Below are positions 22,601 to 34,600 of a DNA stretch of 64,000 nucleotides, in pieces. Within the stretch, counting starts at the first letter, position 1. Every line of letters begins with the position of its first letter. The notes below the pieces were generated by a model. It did not search any database. It was not told the DNA's origin and saw nothing but the letters and a program-made list of their open reading frames with translations. The DNA comes from Nemertoderma westbladi. Its lineage: Eukaryota; Xenacoelomorpha; Nemertodermatida; Nemertodermatidae. The translations under genes and the position numbers were made by a program. Location: NCBI GenBank assembly GCA_032718475.1, contig JAUCBJ010007921.1, positions 1-64,000 on the forward strand. Direction: 5' to 3'.

Positions 22601-25600
22601 TCCTTTTGAGAGACTTACATAAAGGTTTCATAAAAGGGTTTCATAAAGGTCAGGATTCTTGCAGTATATGGGATTCCTGAGAAAATTATTTTAGCAATCA
22701 GATAACTGTCCGATGGTTCCACCACATTTGTGTCTAATGCTGATGATGATGCAAATCAATGCAAAGTCTTACGGGGAGTCCTTGAAGGTGACACACTTGC
22801 ACCATTCTTATTTATAATTGTGGTTGACTATGTTCTGCGCATTTCCTTAGTCCATAATGGACATTGCTTTCGCCGTGAGGACCAGCCAGTGCATAATCTT
22901 GTACTTTGGCAGCCTCATGGAGTGAATAAGCATGGTGGACAGCCCATGACTTTCTTTATTCAAGAATGTTAAGCTAATCAATCATCACCACCATGGGTGA
23001 ATATTCCTTAAGGAAACAGAGTGGAATGGTTTACTGTGGAAGATCACCCATGGTGGTGAACAGGCACACCTTTACAGTGCATGGTGGTGAAGAGCCTTCC
23101 ATTAAGTTTATATTAATTAACTAAATTGTTATTGTTCACATATTGGCATTTGATGTAATGAGTAATCTAATTTTTTAACAGGAGGGCATCATGATATTTG
23201 AAGATGAAAATTTTGGTGGATACCGAAAAGAAATTACCAGCAATGTGAAAGATCTCGCAGTCTCACATGGAAATTTAGTCAGCGTAGTTAGCTCTGTCAT
23301 TGTTATTAGTGGAGTCTGGAAAGTTTTTGAGTGAGTTTATTCAACATAATTATGCAAGCCATTATAAAACACTGTTTATAATGCGTATATCAACGGTAAT
23401 AATGATAACACCTACCATTTAACCCATGTGGTAATAGTTACAGTTGTGGGGGTGTGCATTGTGGTAATTCTATGAAAAGATCCTACAGAGTTATACTGAC
23501 CTATACTGATCGATAAGCTACTCATATGTACAGTACAATATACCAGTCTAATAGAGATCAATTTTGAGCTATAACGATATTATACACATAGCAGTCCATT
23601 AAATTTTGTTTCCCATTAATCAGTAATTGACAATTGATAATTAAAGGTTACATATACATATAAGACCAATTTGCTTCTCTTACACTTTGCTGTTGAAGTA
23701 CTTGGACGGGAGAGAACATCTTGCCATGGAGATTGCTTGGTTGTCTTACATCTGTAGTGTACTAATTGGCTTCAAATAGGTAGATACTGTTGTTATTATT
23801 ATTAGATAACTTATTCTAGGACACATTTTGCTTATTCTTTAGAACATAGCAATTTAACAATAACGCTATACATATAGAAGAAATCTAGCCATCATTCAAA
23901 TATTCTTGTTAAATTATAATTAAATAATTTCTTGGTGTGGGGTATTCTTCAAAAGTGCCATAGGCACGGTACCGGTAGCAGTGGTCTTTGTTACCCTGCC
24001 CTGTCAGCATTGCACTGTAGTCTGTACTTAATTGTACTTTTCATGTGTGGTAGTCACATCACACTCCACATGCACAAGGTCAGTATGATATAGCTATTTG
24101 GTAGGAAATAGCCCAGTGAGTTTAAATTTCATAGATCAGTCAGTCTTGTCCTTTAATTCGAAAGACAGAAAGCTTAGATAGAACGAGATTGAAGATTATG
24201 ACTTACACACACAATTGACAAGTGCATTCATCACATATGTCTATTAAATTTCATTTAGTGATACTAATTTTAATGGAAAATATGCTAAGCTTTACCCTGG
24301 GGTATACCCATTCTCCGATGCTCTACTTCCTGCTGGTAATAACGCGATCAAGTCAGTGGAACTATTCCAGAACTCAGTCGAAGGAAGCTGCTTCGTAAAT
24401 GACATCGAAATTTACAGTGAAAAAAACTTTCAGGTAACTTTACATTATGTATATTATATGCTGGAGAGGGAAAATATAATATTATATCCTTCTCTAGGGG
24501 CTAATTGCAATTTTCAATAAACTATCAATAGTAGTGATATGTGATAGTGATAGTTGAAAGGACCTCACAAGGCACATCATGAGTCCTGTCGACTTGGGCA
24601 CACTAGGACAGCCAAGGATGCTGTGCCTGGGCCACTTAACAGGCAGTATTCTTATAATCTGAAGCAATTTATGAAGAAGCACCATCAGTTATGATGTCAT
24701 GGTCGTGGGACCATGGAACCCATTTTGGCACTTAGAAGGATAATTGAAGAGTTATCAAAAAAGAAAGACAGGCATCTGGCTGTTATCTTTGTTGACTTCT
24801 TCAAGGCCTTTGATTCAGTCTCCCGCTCACGTATGTTCAGCATACTTTCATTATATGGGATTCCTGATGAAATTATTGCAGCCATCAGATCAGTATACGA
24901 TGGTTCGACAACATATTTTGTGTCTACTGTTGATGGTGACACAGAACCATTTGAAGTGTTATGGGGCGTCCTCCAGGGAGACACACTTGCACCAATCTTG
25001 TTCATAATTGTGGTTGACTATGTTCTATGCATGTCCTTAGATAATCGTAATGATGATGGGGTGATGATAACTCCACCTACTGGCTCCAGAAGTCGAGGAA
25101 ATCCTGCCAAGTACCTAACTGATCTAGACTTTGATGATGACTTAGGAGTACTCTCAGAATCACTAGAGGGAGCCCAACGGCTCCTCAGCTCATTAGAAAA
25201 TGCTGCTTCTAGTGTTGGTCTTTTTATTAACTGCAGAAAGACCAACATTTTTACAGTTAACTTTGAAAGTTCTCAGCAAGTCTCTGATCGGATGAGCATA
25301 AGCTCAAAGGATGGTATGCTTGAGCATGTGGACGACTTCTGTTACCTGGGATCATGGATCCGGAAGTCAGGTGAGGATCTTCGAATACGTAAGGGAAAGG
25401 CATGGGCACGGGCAGCCTTGAATAGGCTTTCCAGGATTTGGAAGTCACCGAGAATTAATCGGAAACTTAAGGTCCGATTATTTAGAGCAGCAGTAGTTAC
25501 AGTACTCCTCTATGGGAGTCCATGCTGGGCTCTAACTGCTGAGGACACCAAATCTCTGGATGGCACATTCCCAAGAATGCTACGCCAGGTTCGTTGTGTC

Positions 25601-28600
25601 AAGTACAATGCACACATCTCCAACCAGACACTATATAACATTGGAGGTGTCTCATTGGTTCCCCCAAGCTTGACACTAGAACAAAATCGCCTCCGCTTTG
25701 CAGGAGATTGCTTTCACCGTGAGGACCAGCCAGTGCATAATCTTGTACTTTGGCAGCCTCATGGAGTGAATAAGCATGGTGGACAGCCCATGACTTTTTT
25801 GAGACGCATCTTAAAGGACACTGGCCTTGAAGATGCGGATGATCTAGCAAATGTCATGGGTGATAGGGAGTTGTGGCGGCGCAATTTTGTCGACAAGCCA
25901 GCACAGCATTCTTAAAAATGCAGCTGCAATGCAGCATGCCGATACTAGTAGTTGTAGTAGTAGTATGATGCCACCAGGCAATTCGCACAGGCGTAACTGG
26001 GAGGAAAATTCAACCAGCATCACGATTAGGGCTGAATCTCCAGCTAAACAGCTCAATAATGGTTGGAAGATCCGCTTAGAGAAGCTCATAAACAATGACA
26101 AAGTTATGCTTAAATAACATTATGATATATCCTGTTTCTGATTCTGTGCTCACAGTTATTCCCATTGACTTGATTCACTCCTATGATAAAACAAAGAAAG
26201 ACTAAGATAAATTTGTTGGTCCCTGTTCCCAGGGCTTCCTAGCACTCTACTGATCTTTTCGCGGAATCTCGATTGCCGCAAAGTTATGTTATATGTTAGA
26301 ATTATATTGAAACGCATTATGAATCCTGTTGGAGGATTGTTAAGTGGGAAGCAAAATGAGTTCCATAAAGGTCGTGGGACTATTGAGCAAATTCTGGCGC
26401 TCATAAGGAAAATTGAAGAGTTATCATCAAAGAAAGACAGACTCTGCTATCTTTGTTGTCTTCTATTTAAGGCCATATTTCAATCTCCCAACAACCACGA
26501 ATGTTCAGCAAGCGTGTTGCTTGTAGTGTCATGTGTCATCTCATATACCAGGTCATGTCATTTATTTCATGTCATGAGTTATATTCACTAAGCCATGTGT
26601 GGTCAATGGCACTGGTAGTGTGTCTAGTTTCACGGTTGATTATATTTGGTGACAAGTTATTATTACAGCTGACACCACCAAAGCAGACATGAGCGTTGTT
26701 CACTCTGGTCTTTAAACCGTTCTTCTCTCAGCCATTTTTGTGTGAGAGACCCACAATCTTTTCAGGAGTCTTGGTTTGACGCCAGCATTAGCTGTTTAAC
26801 ACCAACTGATATTTAAACTTTACTTTAGATTTTCTTTACCATAATGTCTTTATATCCTCAATGTCTATCCTTGTTACAGGGACGTATGCTACACTCAAAT
26901 GGGGACTGCAATAATGTTGCTTTTCAAAAACGTGCTATGGACAACAGTGCTGTCAGCATATGGGTAAAATGTGGAATGTTAGTTAGTCAATTATTAAAAT
27001 ACATTCACTATATTTGTGAGTTGGGGCTGCCATTTTTAACAAATTGAGGTGTCTCCGAACCTACTACGAAAACTGAACGATTCTGCCACATATATTTTAC
27101 TAGATGTGGACTGACAACGTTTTGAGTTGCGGTGGCGCAATTTTGTCGAAAAGGCAACATAGTATTACTAATTGTCGTGGTAGCCGGCTAGATCTAGAGA
27201 CACATGCTTGGCCAGTTAGCGTGTGGATCGAGTTTGGGATTGGGTTTTGTTTTCACTGGTTGCGTAAGTTACGTAAGTTATCATATGGCTCAGGGTCTTG
27301 GGAAAACTAGCTCTTTGTTTTTCTGTCCATGTATAATATAAATGTAATAGGTAATAAACAAACAATGACCAGTAACAGCACAAGTCTGAATCTGATATCC
27401 ATACTGAGATAGTAATAATCGTTCTACGTATACCTGTAAAAACTAAAGCCGTCTCTCGTGACTGAAATATAAATTGATATTACACCAGTATAAACTACTA
27501 TAGCTTGAGATATTAGTTGTACAAACCAATATTGGTTTGGGTTATTTCTATCCCGGCTAATGGGAGATCGGTTACTTTGCCAGGCTCCCTGATTGTAAGT
27601 TGACCTTCGGGGTTGGCATACAATGGGGGTGCTAACAGATTTTCCCACTTTGGTTAATACCTTATCTGAGGTGACATATTGGTTTTTGGGGTGTTGAAGT
27701 GTCTCAGGGTTAATCCCGTAACACTAATGCAGTTCTAATGCAGCATACCGATTATAGATATAGAGATGGAAGGCATTAAATATTGTTATAATTAATTAAT
27801 TAATAATTTATTAGTCTACAATGTATATTAATAATAAATTTATAATATTCAGTATTTAAAATTAATTCGATTATATTAATTACTGTTTATAATTAACTAG
27901 TTTATGTATTTTATTGTTTAAAATTAATTATTTGATAATAATTAGTATTTCAAATTAATTATTTGATAAATAATTAGTATTTCAAATTAATTATTTTATA
28001 TTTATTATATTAGTGTTTATAATCAATTACTTTATATTAATTCATGCTTAAAATTAATTACTTTAACTATGTATATATATGTATGTAAATTTTTTTTTTA
28101 ATTAATATATATAGTCACATTTGTACAATTGATTAATAATAATAATAATGATTAAACAATCCCTCAAGGAGAGTAGTCTAGATTTAATTAGTTCACAAGA
28201 TATTTTTGAAGCCCTAATACATTTCAGGGCCAAGACCCCACACACCAACTCCGAAACCTAGACTCCTCCATGGTCTCCTTCCACACACACACAGACCCCG
28301 CTCCTTCTCCGAAACCGAGACTCCTCCATGGTCTCCTTCCACCCCTGCACACCCCGCTCTGTATCCGAAACTGAGACTCCTCCATGGTCTCCTTCCACCC
28401 CCGCACACCCCGCCTCGTCTCCGAAATCGAGACTCCTCCATGGTCTCCTTCCACCCCCGCACACCCTGCTCTGTCTCCGGAACCGAGACTCCACCATTGT
28501 ATTCGTTGCAAGCTACACAATGAAGTAGCTTGCAACAGCCCAAACTAAAATCGGCACCTCATAGCACCCAACACTACCCCCAACCCACGCTGCCTCATCC

Positions 28601-31600
28601 CCACCCACTTTGGCACAAGTGTCTCAGCAAGGTGTTTAATGAATACCTGAGCTTCCATCACCTACACATCATCAGTTGAGTGCACGAGAGGGGTGAAGTG
28701 AATACAGCGCGTGTCTTGCAGGGCTCCTGGTAGTGGGCCCACTTGACATGTTCCCTTTGGGTGAGTAAGGTCTCAGCAGAGGCATTTCATCGAACATAGG
28801 AAGCACTCTCGAGATTTATAATCGAAATATTGAAAGTCGCCACAATCTGGTTCATCCAAACACCTCTAAAGACCAAATCTGCTTTCACTCTATCGACTCC
28901 TCGCCCATTTGAGACCAGGCGACCTCTGGGGAGGGTGAACTCAAGACAGGGTGACATTTGATGAGCCAAAGCAAACCTAACGTCATCATGCTGATGTATA
29001 ACCATGCTGCAAACCTTAAAGATAAGGGCGTGCGCTGTGTTAAACCCATCACCACATCTCTCTTACAATTAACAGGAAGGTCAGGGAGTGTCAGGAGAGA
29101 GGCCATCATGACTGTGGGTTTAAATCAGTGTGGGCAATGAGCGATGATGGTTGGGCCAGTCACCAGTCTTGTACTGAGCTACCCGATTTACAGTACAATG
29201 CTTGTCCAGAGGAAGATCCTTGAGTTCATCGATGAATTGGGCTTTGCAGGTGTTATCCAGGGTCTCCCTGCATTCTTTAAGTGCCTTGTTGAAGCGGGCA
29301 TTGTGGTTTGTGCGCTGCCATAAATATCTCCCTGTTGTTCTTGATGGACTGCGCAACCTTTGTTGTAGCCAATGATGATGCAAGGTGAGTAGAGACCTCT
29401 GAGAAAACCCTGATGGAGTGTGTCCAGCCAGACATCTCTTTTGAAATGAAATCATTCTTACCATTAGAGTCACCAACATAGCCTCCAATAAAGTGGTGAC
29501 TTCTTTAAATATATTAATTAGTAATTCAAATTAATTAGTTTATATGAATTAGTGTTAAACATTAATTACAGAAGGTGGGGTAGCTGTTTTTTTTAGCGCT
29601 GGCCCTGAAATCTATTGGTTGTAGATTCGGTCCAGGGGCCAGGGTCCATTCAGCCTCTCATCCAATAAGGTCGAAAAAATGAGTACCAGTTGAATTACTG
29701 GGAACTAAACAAAGGATAGGTTTAGCGCCCACCCCTACCTTCTGGAAGCAGTTTTCGAAAGGGGAGCCGAAGCGTTGCCTCTGGCTTCAGCAGACTGTTT
29801 GCTTTTTTGACTACTGTTATAATCGGCCTGCTGTATTGAGCTGCATAAGCATATTGTCATTGGTTTTTCCAGTTCTCAACATAATTGTGCCGCCACAACT
29901 CCCTAGTCCCTATCCCTCATGACTTTCTTGAATAAACAATATCTTGAAGTCAAGTGGCCTTTAAGAGGTGCCTCAAGAAAGTAATGGGCTCTCCTCTCCA
30001 CCTTGCTTATTACCTCCATGAGTCTGACAAATGTGCTCTTATTTACAGTGTAAGCAATGTCCTGTGAAACCGAGGCAGTTCTGGTCAAGTTCCCCTCTGA
30101 CTTCAGCCCATTTCTCAATATTAATTAGAGCTTAAAATTAATTATTTTTATTAAATAGTTGTTGAAATAGTTAGATTTGTTAAATTAATTAGCGATTAAA
30201 TTTTTTGATAGATTAATTAATGCTTTAACACAGTAAGTGAATGCAGTAGGACTGTAATGTTTTTATCTACTTGTAGGTGGGTTCTCTATGAAAATAATTT
30301 TCTTGATGTGGTAAAAGTTATTGGACCTGGAACCTATTCAACACCAGAGGAGTGGAATTCTTATATGGCTAACAGGGTGTCTGCTATGAGAGCGATTCCC
30401 CTTGTAAGTTATGGTTTGGAATAGAATTGTGTGTATACACATATCATAAGTGCTAACATAGCCTATTTATGTGTTCTAGAATCAAAATCTCTAAGATATA
30501 TAGGTTTGTAGGTGAAAATAGGTTCGTAGGAGATTTGTAGGTGAAAATTTATGAATTGGGTGACCCATATTTAATTAGTACCTAAATAAATAGATTAAAT
30601 AAGATAAAAGATTAAATATAATAATTAATTAAATATAAAATTATTGTTTAGGATGGTATTGCCTTATTCGACGATGTTGATTTTGAATTGAATATTTACA
30701 GAGCAACTTTTGACCAACCAGATCTTCCTGGTTTTAATGAAAAGACAGAATCAGTAATCATAACTGGTGGCGAATGGGAATTATTTCTGTAAGTATTTAA
30801 ATTGATTGCCGCACCAATGCATATTTTATAATCTATTTAACTTATTATTTAATTACTATTTACTATTATATAATAATTATTATTATATTTATAATCGTCA
30901 TATAGGTCGTGCAGTAAGTTATCTACTATTTTCAAGCGTGTATCCTCTTTATTATGTACTAATTATAGAGGAATCAGTGTTTTGAATGCTATTTCTCGGT
31001 TATATGATAGTATTTTATGTAAACAGCTCTCATTGTAGTTTAAACCGGAATCGCGGAACAGGCCAGAGCTCAAAAGTTTCGTAGTTGTGCTGAGCATATA
31101 GTTACTCTACGGCTTTTGATTGATTATGTTGTGTTAAAAAAGCTAAAATTATACATCGTTTACATAGACTTTTCCACCGCATATGATAAAGTATATTAAA
31201 GGACCCCCTTCTTGGAAATAAGCTGCAAAGCTTTAGGGGTAATCCTATATGTTATGTTGGACAATACCTTTATACCGGTACATTGTTTGGTGTATTTGTT
31301 ATTGTTTTTACATAATGTATAAATAAATGTATCTATCTATCTATAAGTACCACGCGATTTATTGTTCAACATCTCAACACTACATCTATGTTTAAACCAA
31401 CAAGTCTCAATCACTCCCACATCACCGTTCTACGACTATCCGTAACTATTTCATACATCGCACCAGACTACAGCAAACGCAAAAATCTTTAAAATACCAT
31501 GGGGCAATAATCTGGAACTCACTACCCATAGAAATAAAATGTGTTAATATGTGGTAAATGGTGTTTAATATGTTAATATATGGTGCTAAAATATGGTAAT

Positions 31601-34600
31601 GGTGATTTAACCCTATTCATGTCATATTTTTTTGATTAAGAATATCAATCTAAAATATATTGGTGCCGGTGCAATTTATAGAGTTTATCGATATGGATGA
31701 ACGGGCTTAACATAAGCTTAGGCTTGTTGCCCAATCATCCTCACCAATTGAGGTAAATAAATGTTAAATGAAAATAACCCTATTAGTACCGGGCTATAAA
31801 ATGCTGTACAAATACCGGGGGGGGGGGGGGGGGGGGGGGTCATCTTGACCCATCCCTCTAAAATCTACAAATATTAACGAAAACGTCTGATTTTTTGTTT
31901 ATACGTAGGTATCACTAGTCTGGATCCGACCGAAAAAAAAAATTTTCGAAAAAAATGTACTGGGGTGGTAATATTGCAGCACCAAAATTACAAGTACTAG
32001 TACACAATTTTCACAAAATTTGAAAGTTACATTTTTCGGCTAATTGTTTTTCAATGCAGGTTTTCTGGGGCGCAAAATACATTGGAAAATATTTAAAAAT
32101 GATATGATTACCATAAATGGCTGTTCAGTCCTCTATGCGTAGGAAAAAAATGAAGAAAACAAACAAGTAACTAGCACTTTTCAGTTTGAACACAAAATTT
32201 TTAATTCACTTATACGATGCTATAAATTCACATTTTCAGGTTTTCTAGGGTGCTGATTCTAATGGAATACATTTCAAATATGCCAGATCATTGCTACTTG
32301 TATTTTTCGGCATAATTTGGCAAATTTTGGTGCTAGCACCAAATATCGTACCCATCACCAAAAAGTACAAGTTTGCGATGTCCAGTGCTGTTTTTATTGA
32401 TTCCATCGGATTCAGGACCCTCATAAACCCGTATAACGCAAGAAACAAGATGATACTATCTACTGATCAATTTACTCATTTTCCAAAATTTGGTGCAAAA
32501 CAACAATTTTCACCCACTGGCGAAAAATACATGTTTGAAAACTCTTACGAAATTTTTACTGATTCCATTGAATTCAGAACCCTATAAACCCGTATAACGC
32601 AAGAAACAAGATGACACAATCAATTTATATATTTGATGGTTTTCAAAATTTGGTGCTAGCACCACATTTTGCACCCACATCCGAAAAATACAACTTTGAG
32701 ATGTCTAGTTCGATAATTATATATTCCATTGAATTCACAACAGCCATAAACCTCTAAAATGCAAGAAAAAAATTGTCACAAGCAATTTTATCTATTGAAT
32801 GAATTTTCAAAATTTCGTGCTAGCACCAAAATTTGCACACAGCACCGAAAAATACAAGTTTGATACGCTTGGTGCAACTCGTATATATTTCATCGAAACC
32901 AGAACCCCAAAAAACCCAAATTGCGTAAAAAACAAGTTTCAAACAATCAATTTACAAAATTGACATATTTCAAAATTTGGTGCTGGCACCAAAATTTGGC
33001 ACCCACCGAAAAAAACAAGTTTGAAATTTCTAAATCAATTTATATGAATTCCATCAAATTTCTAACACCAAAAAACCGGTGTAAATCAAAAATAGAGATG
33101 TTACAATTCATATTTAATGAAATGTAATTTTCAAAAAACGTCTCAAAAAAAGTGCCAAAAGTAGGGTTAAAAAATGGTGCTATAACTCGAAAACTACCCA
33201 ATATTTTTGAAAACGGTTTTCACTACTAGGAAGACAATAGATTTTTTAGGAAAAGTCATAAAATTTCAGATTCCCAACTGCGTTTGTTTCAGAATTATAA
33301 TAAAAAAACCACGAGGGGGGTCACATTGACCCCCCCGGGTTTAATAGGGTTAAAGTTTTTTTTAGTTGTTTATTAAATATATATTATTGTCAAAATGAGT
33401 TTTGTTTCATGTTGTCAGAAGTGGGATCTGAAAAAAAATATATAAATGGCAACAACGACAGCAAAACCACCCCAACCTTTCAATTTGGAAGACCGTCAAC
33501 ACCGTGGTGAAAATTGGAATATATTGGAGATGAGCTGTTGCAACTGTAAATTAATGATGATTGCATAATTAATTACAGTTGCAACAGCTCATCTCCAATT
33601 TATTTCATTAATATCACCTGGCAGCAATACCCGCGTGAATATTTATTTGTACTTCACTCCTGTTTTACTCTAGCATACTTGGGGCCGTTAAGTCTGCTGT
33701 TAGTTAGAGATAGAATATATGCAACTTAAGACTACCGTTCAATAGAAGTGGATTAGGTGGGAGTGTCAGGGGCTAGTGGCTGAGCTGGTTAGCGCTACTG
33801 ATGAGGCATGTTAGGTCATGTATAGCGCTGGTTCAACCCCCGGTGACGTGCTTTCTCATTTTTTCCACTTCTGAACTAAACCATTTATTTACAATTACAT
33901 CATGAAAATTGGAAGGAATTCAAGCGAGAATGGAAATACTACGGGATTGCGGAAGGGATTTCAAAGAAATCAGACGAGATTCTAGTGGCATCAAGTTAAA
34001 TGTGATTGGAAAAGAAGCTGTGGATATGTATGAGACTTCAATGTGAAAGCCCTGGAGATGAAATGAAAATTCAACACGTGTTAGCAAAGTTTGAAGAAAG
34101 GTGTGTTCCGAAAAAGAATGAAACTTATGAAAGGTATGTAATTTTTAAACGGGAACAATCCCCCAGTGAATCACTTGATTGTTACATAACAGTAACAGTA
34201 TTATTAAAGTTGTCTGAAACATGCAGATTTGACACCTTATGTGACTCGTTTGTGCATGATCGACTGATATTAGGAATAAAGGATGTTAAGTAAAAGTTGT
34301 TAAGTAAGAAAGATTTGGATCTTGACAAAACACTAGAAATTGAATGATAGAAATACTTAAATTGAATGAAGTAACACTTTGAACTTTGGACATATCTAAT
34401 CAGAAATATGAAGGCGTTAATGCGTTAACGAAGTAAGACAACAAAGAAATCAAGGTCTAAATTAGAGTGGTAGTAGTGGTTATGGTTACTGCCAACAAAA
34501 TAGGTACAATGACGGTAGGAATAATAGAAACCCACAAATACAAATTCCGTTTGGAAAAGGGAGTCAATGAAGTTGGAATAGAGATAAAGATAAAAATATA

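Larger units (their letters stand above)
31774..33353. mobile_element. TTAA-type MITE, long copy (piggyBac-like ends)
   Basis: The left end is ATAA (one change from TTAA) followed by CCCTATTA; the right end is TAATAGGG followed by TTAA. Inside each end lies a ggtca..ttgaccc block, inverted between ends: 'gggtcatcttgaccc' after a 23-G run on the left, 'ggtcacattgacccc' on the right. The shorter copy at 59133-59543 shares its right ~250 bp. TTAA targets and CCCT-type ends are features of piggyBac-superfamily elements. No transposase is encoded; the interior is largely a 163-bp tandem array. A second TTAACCCTATT at 31607 leaves the exact left limit open. Confidence 0.65.
33520..33902. mobile_element. 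383-bp insertion in gag with 12-bp target duplication
   Basis: The insertion is flanked by tgaaaattggaa at 33508-33519 and 33903-33914, and removal restores the gag reading. It begins with a near-perfect palindrome (33523-33600) and contains a tRNA-like pol III promoter region (33768-33848) in its right half. A 12-bp target duplication fits retroposition. Confidence 0.75.

Noticed and set aside
24434-24705. A further crystallin exon directly after exon c
   Set aside because: Candidate AG borders at 24498 and 24653 lead to stops or to sequence without the crystallin motif; 26880-26977 fits phase and motif much better.
28214-28543. Three overlapping minus-strand ORFs of 79-109 codons
   Set aside because: They are the three frames of the 56-bp minisatellite; open frames follow from the repeat length, not from coding.
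33768-33848. Working tRNA gene
   Set aside because: A and B boxes are good, but the acceptor ends do not pair convincingly and the sequence sits inside a retroposed insert.
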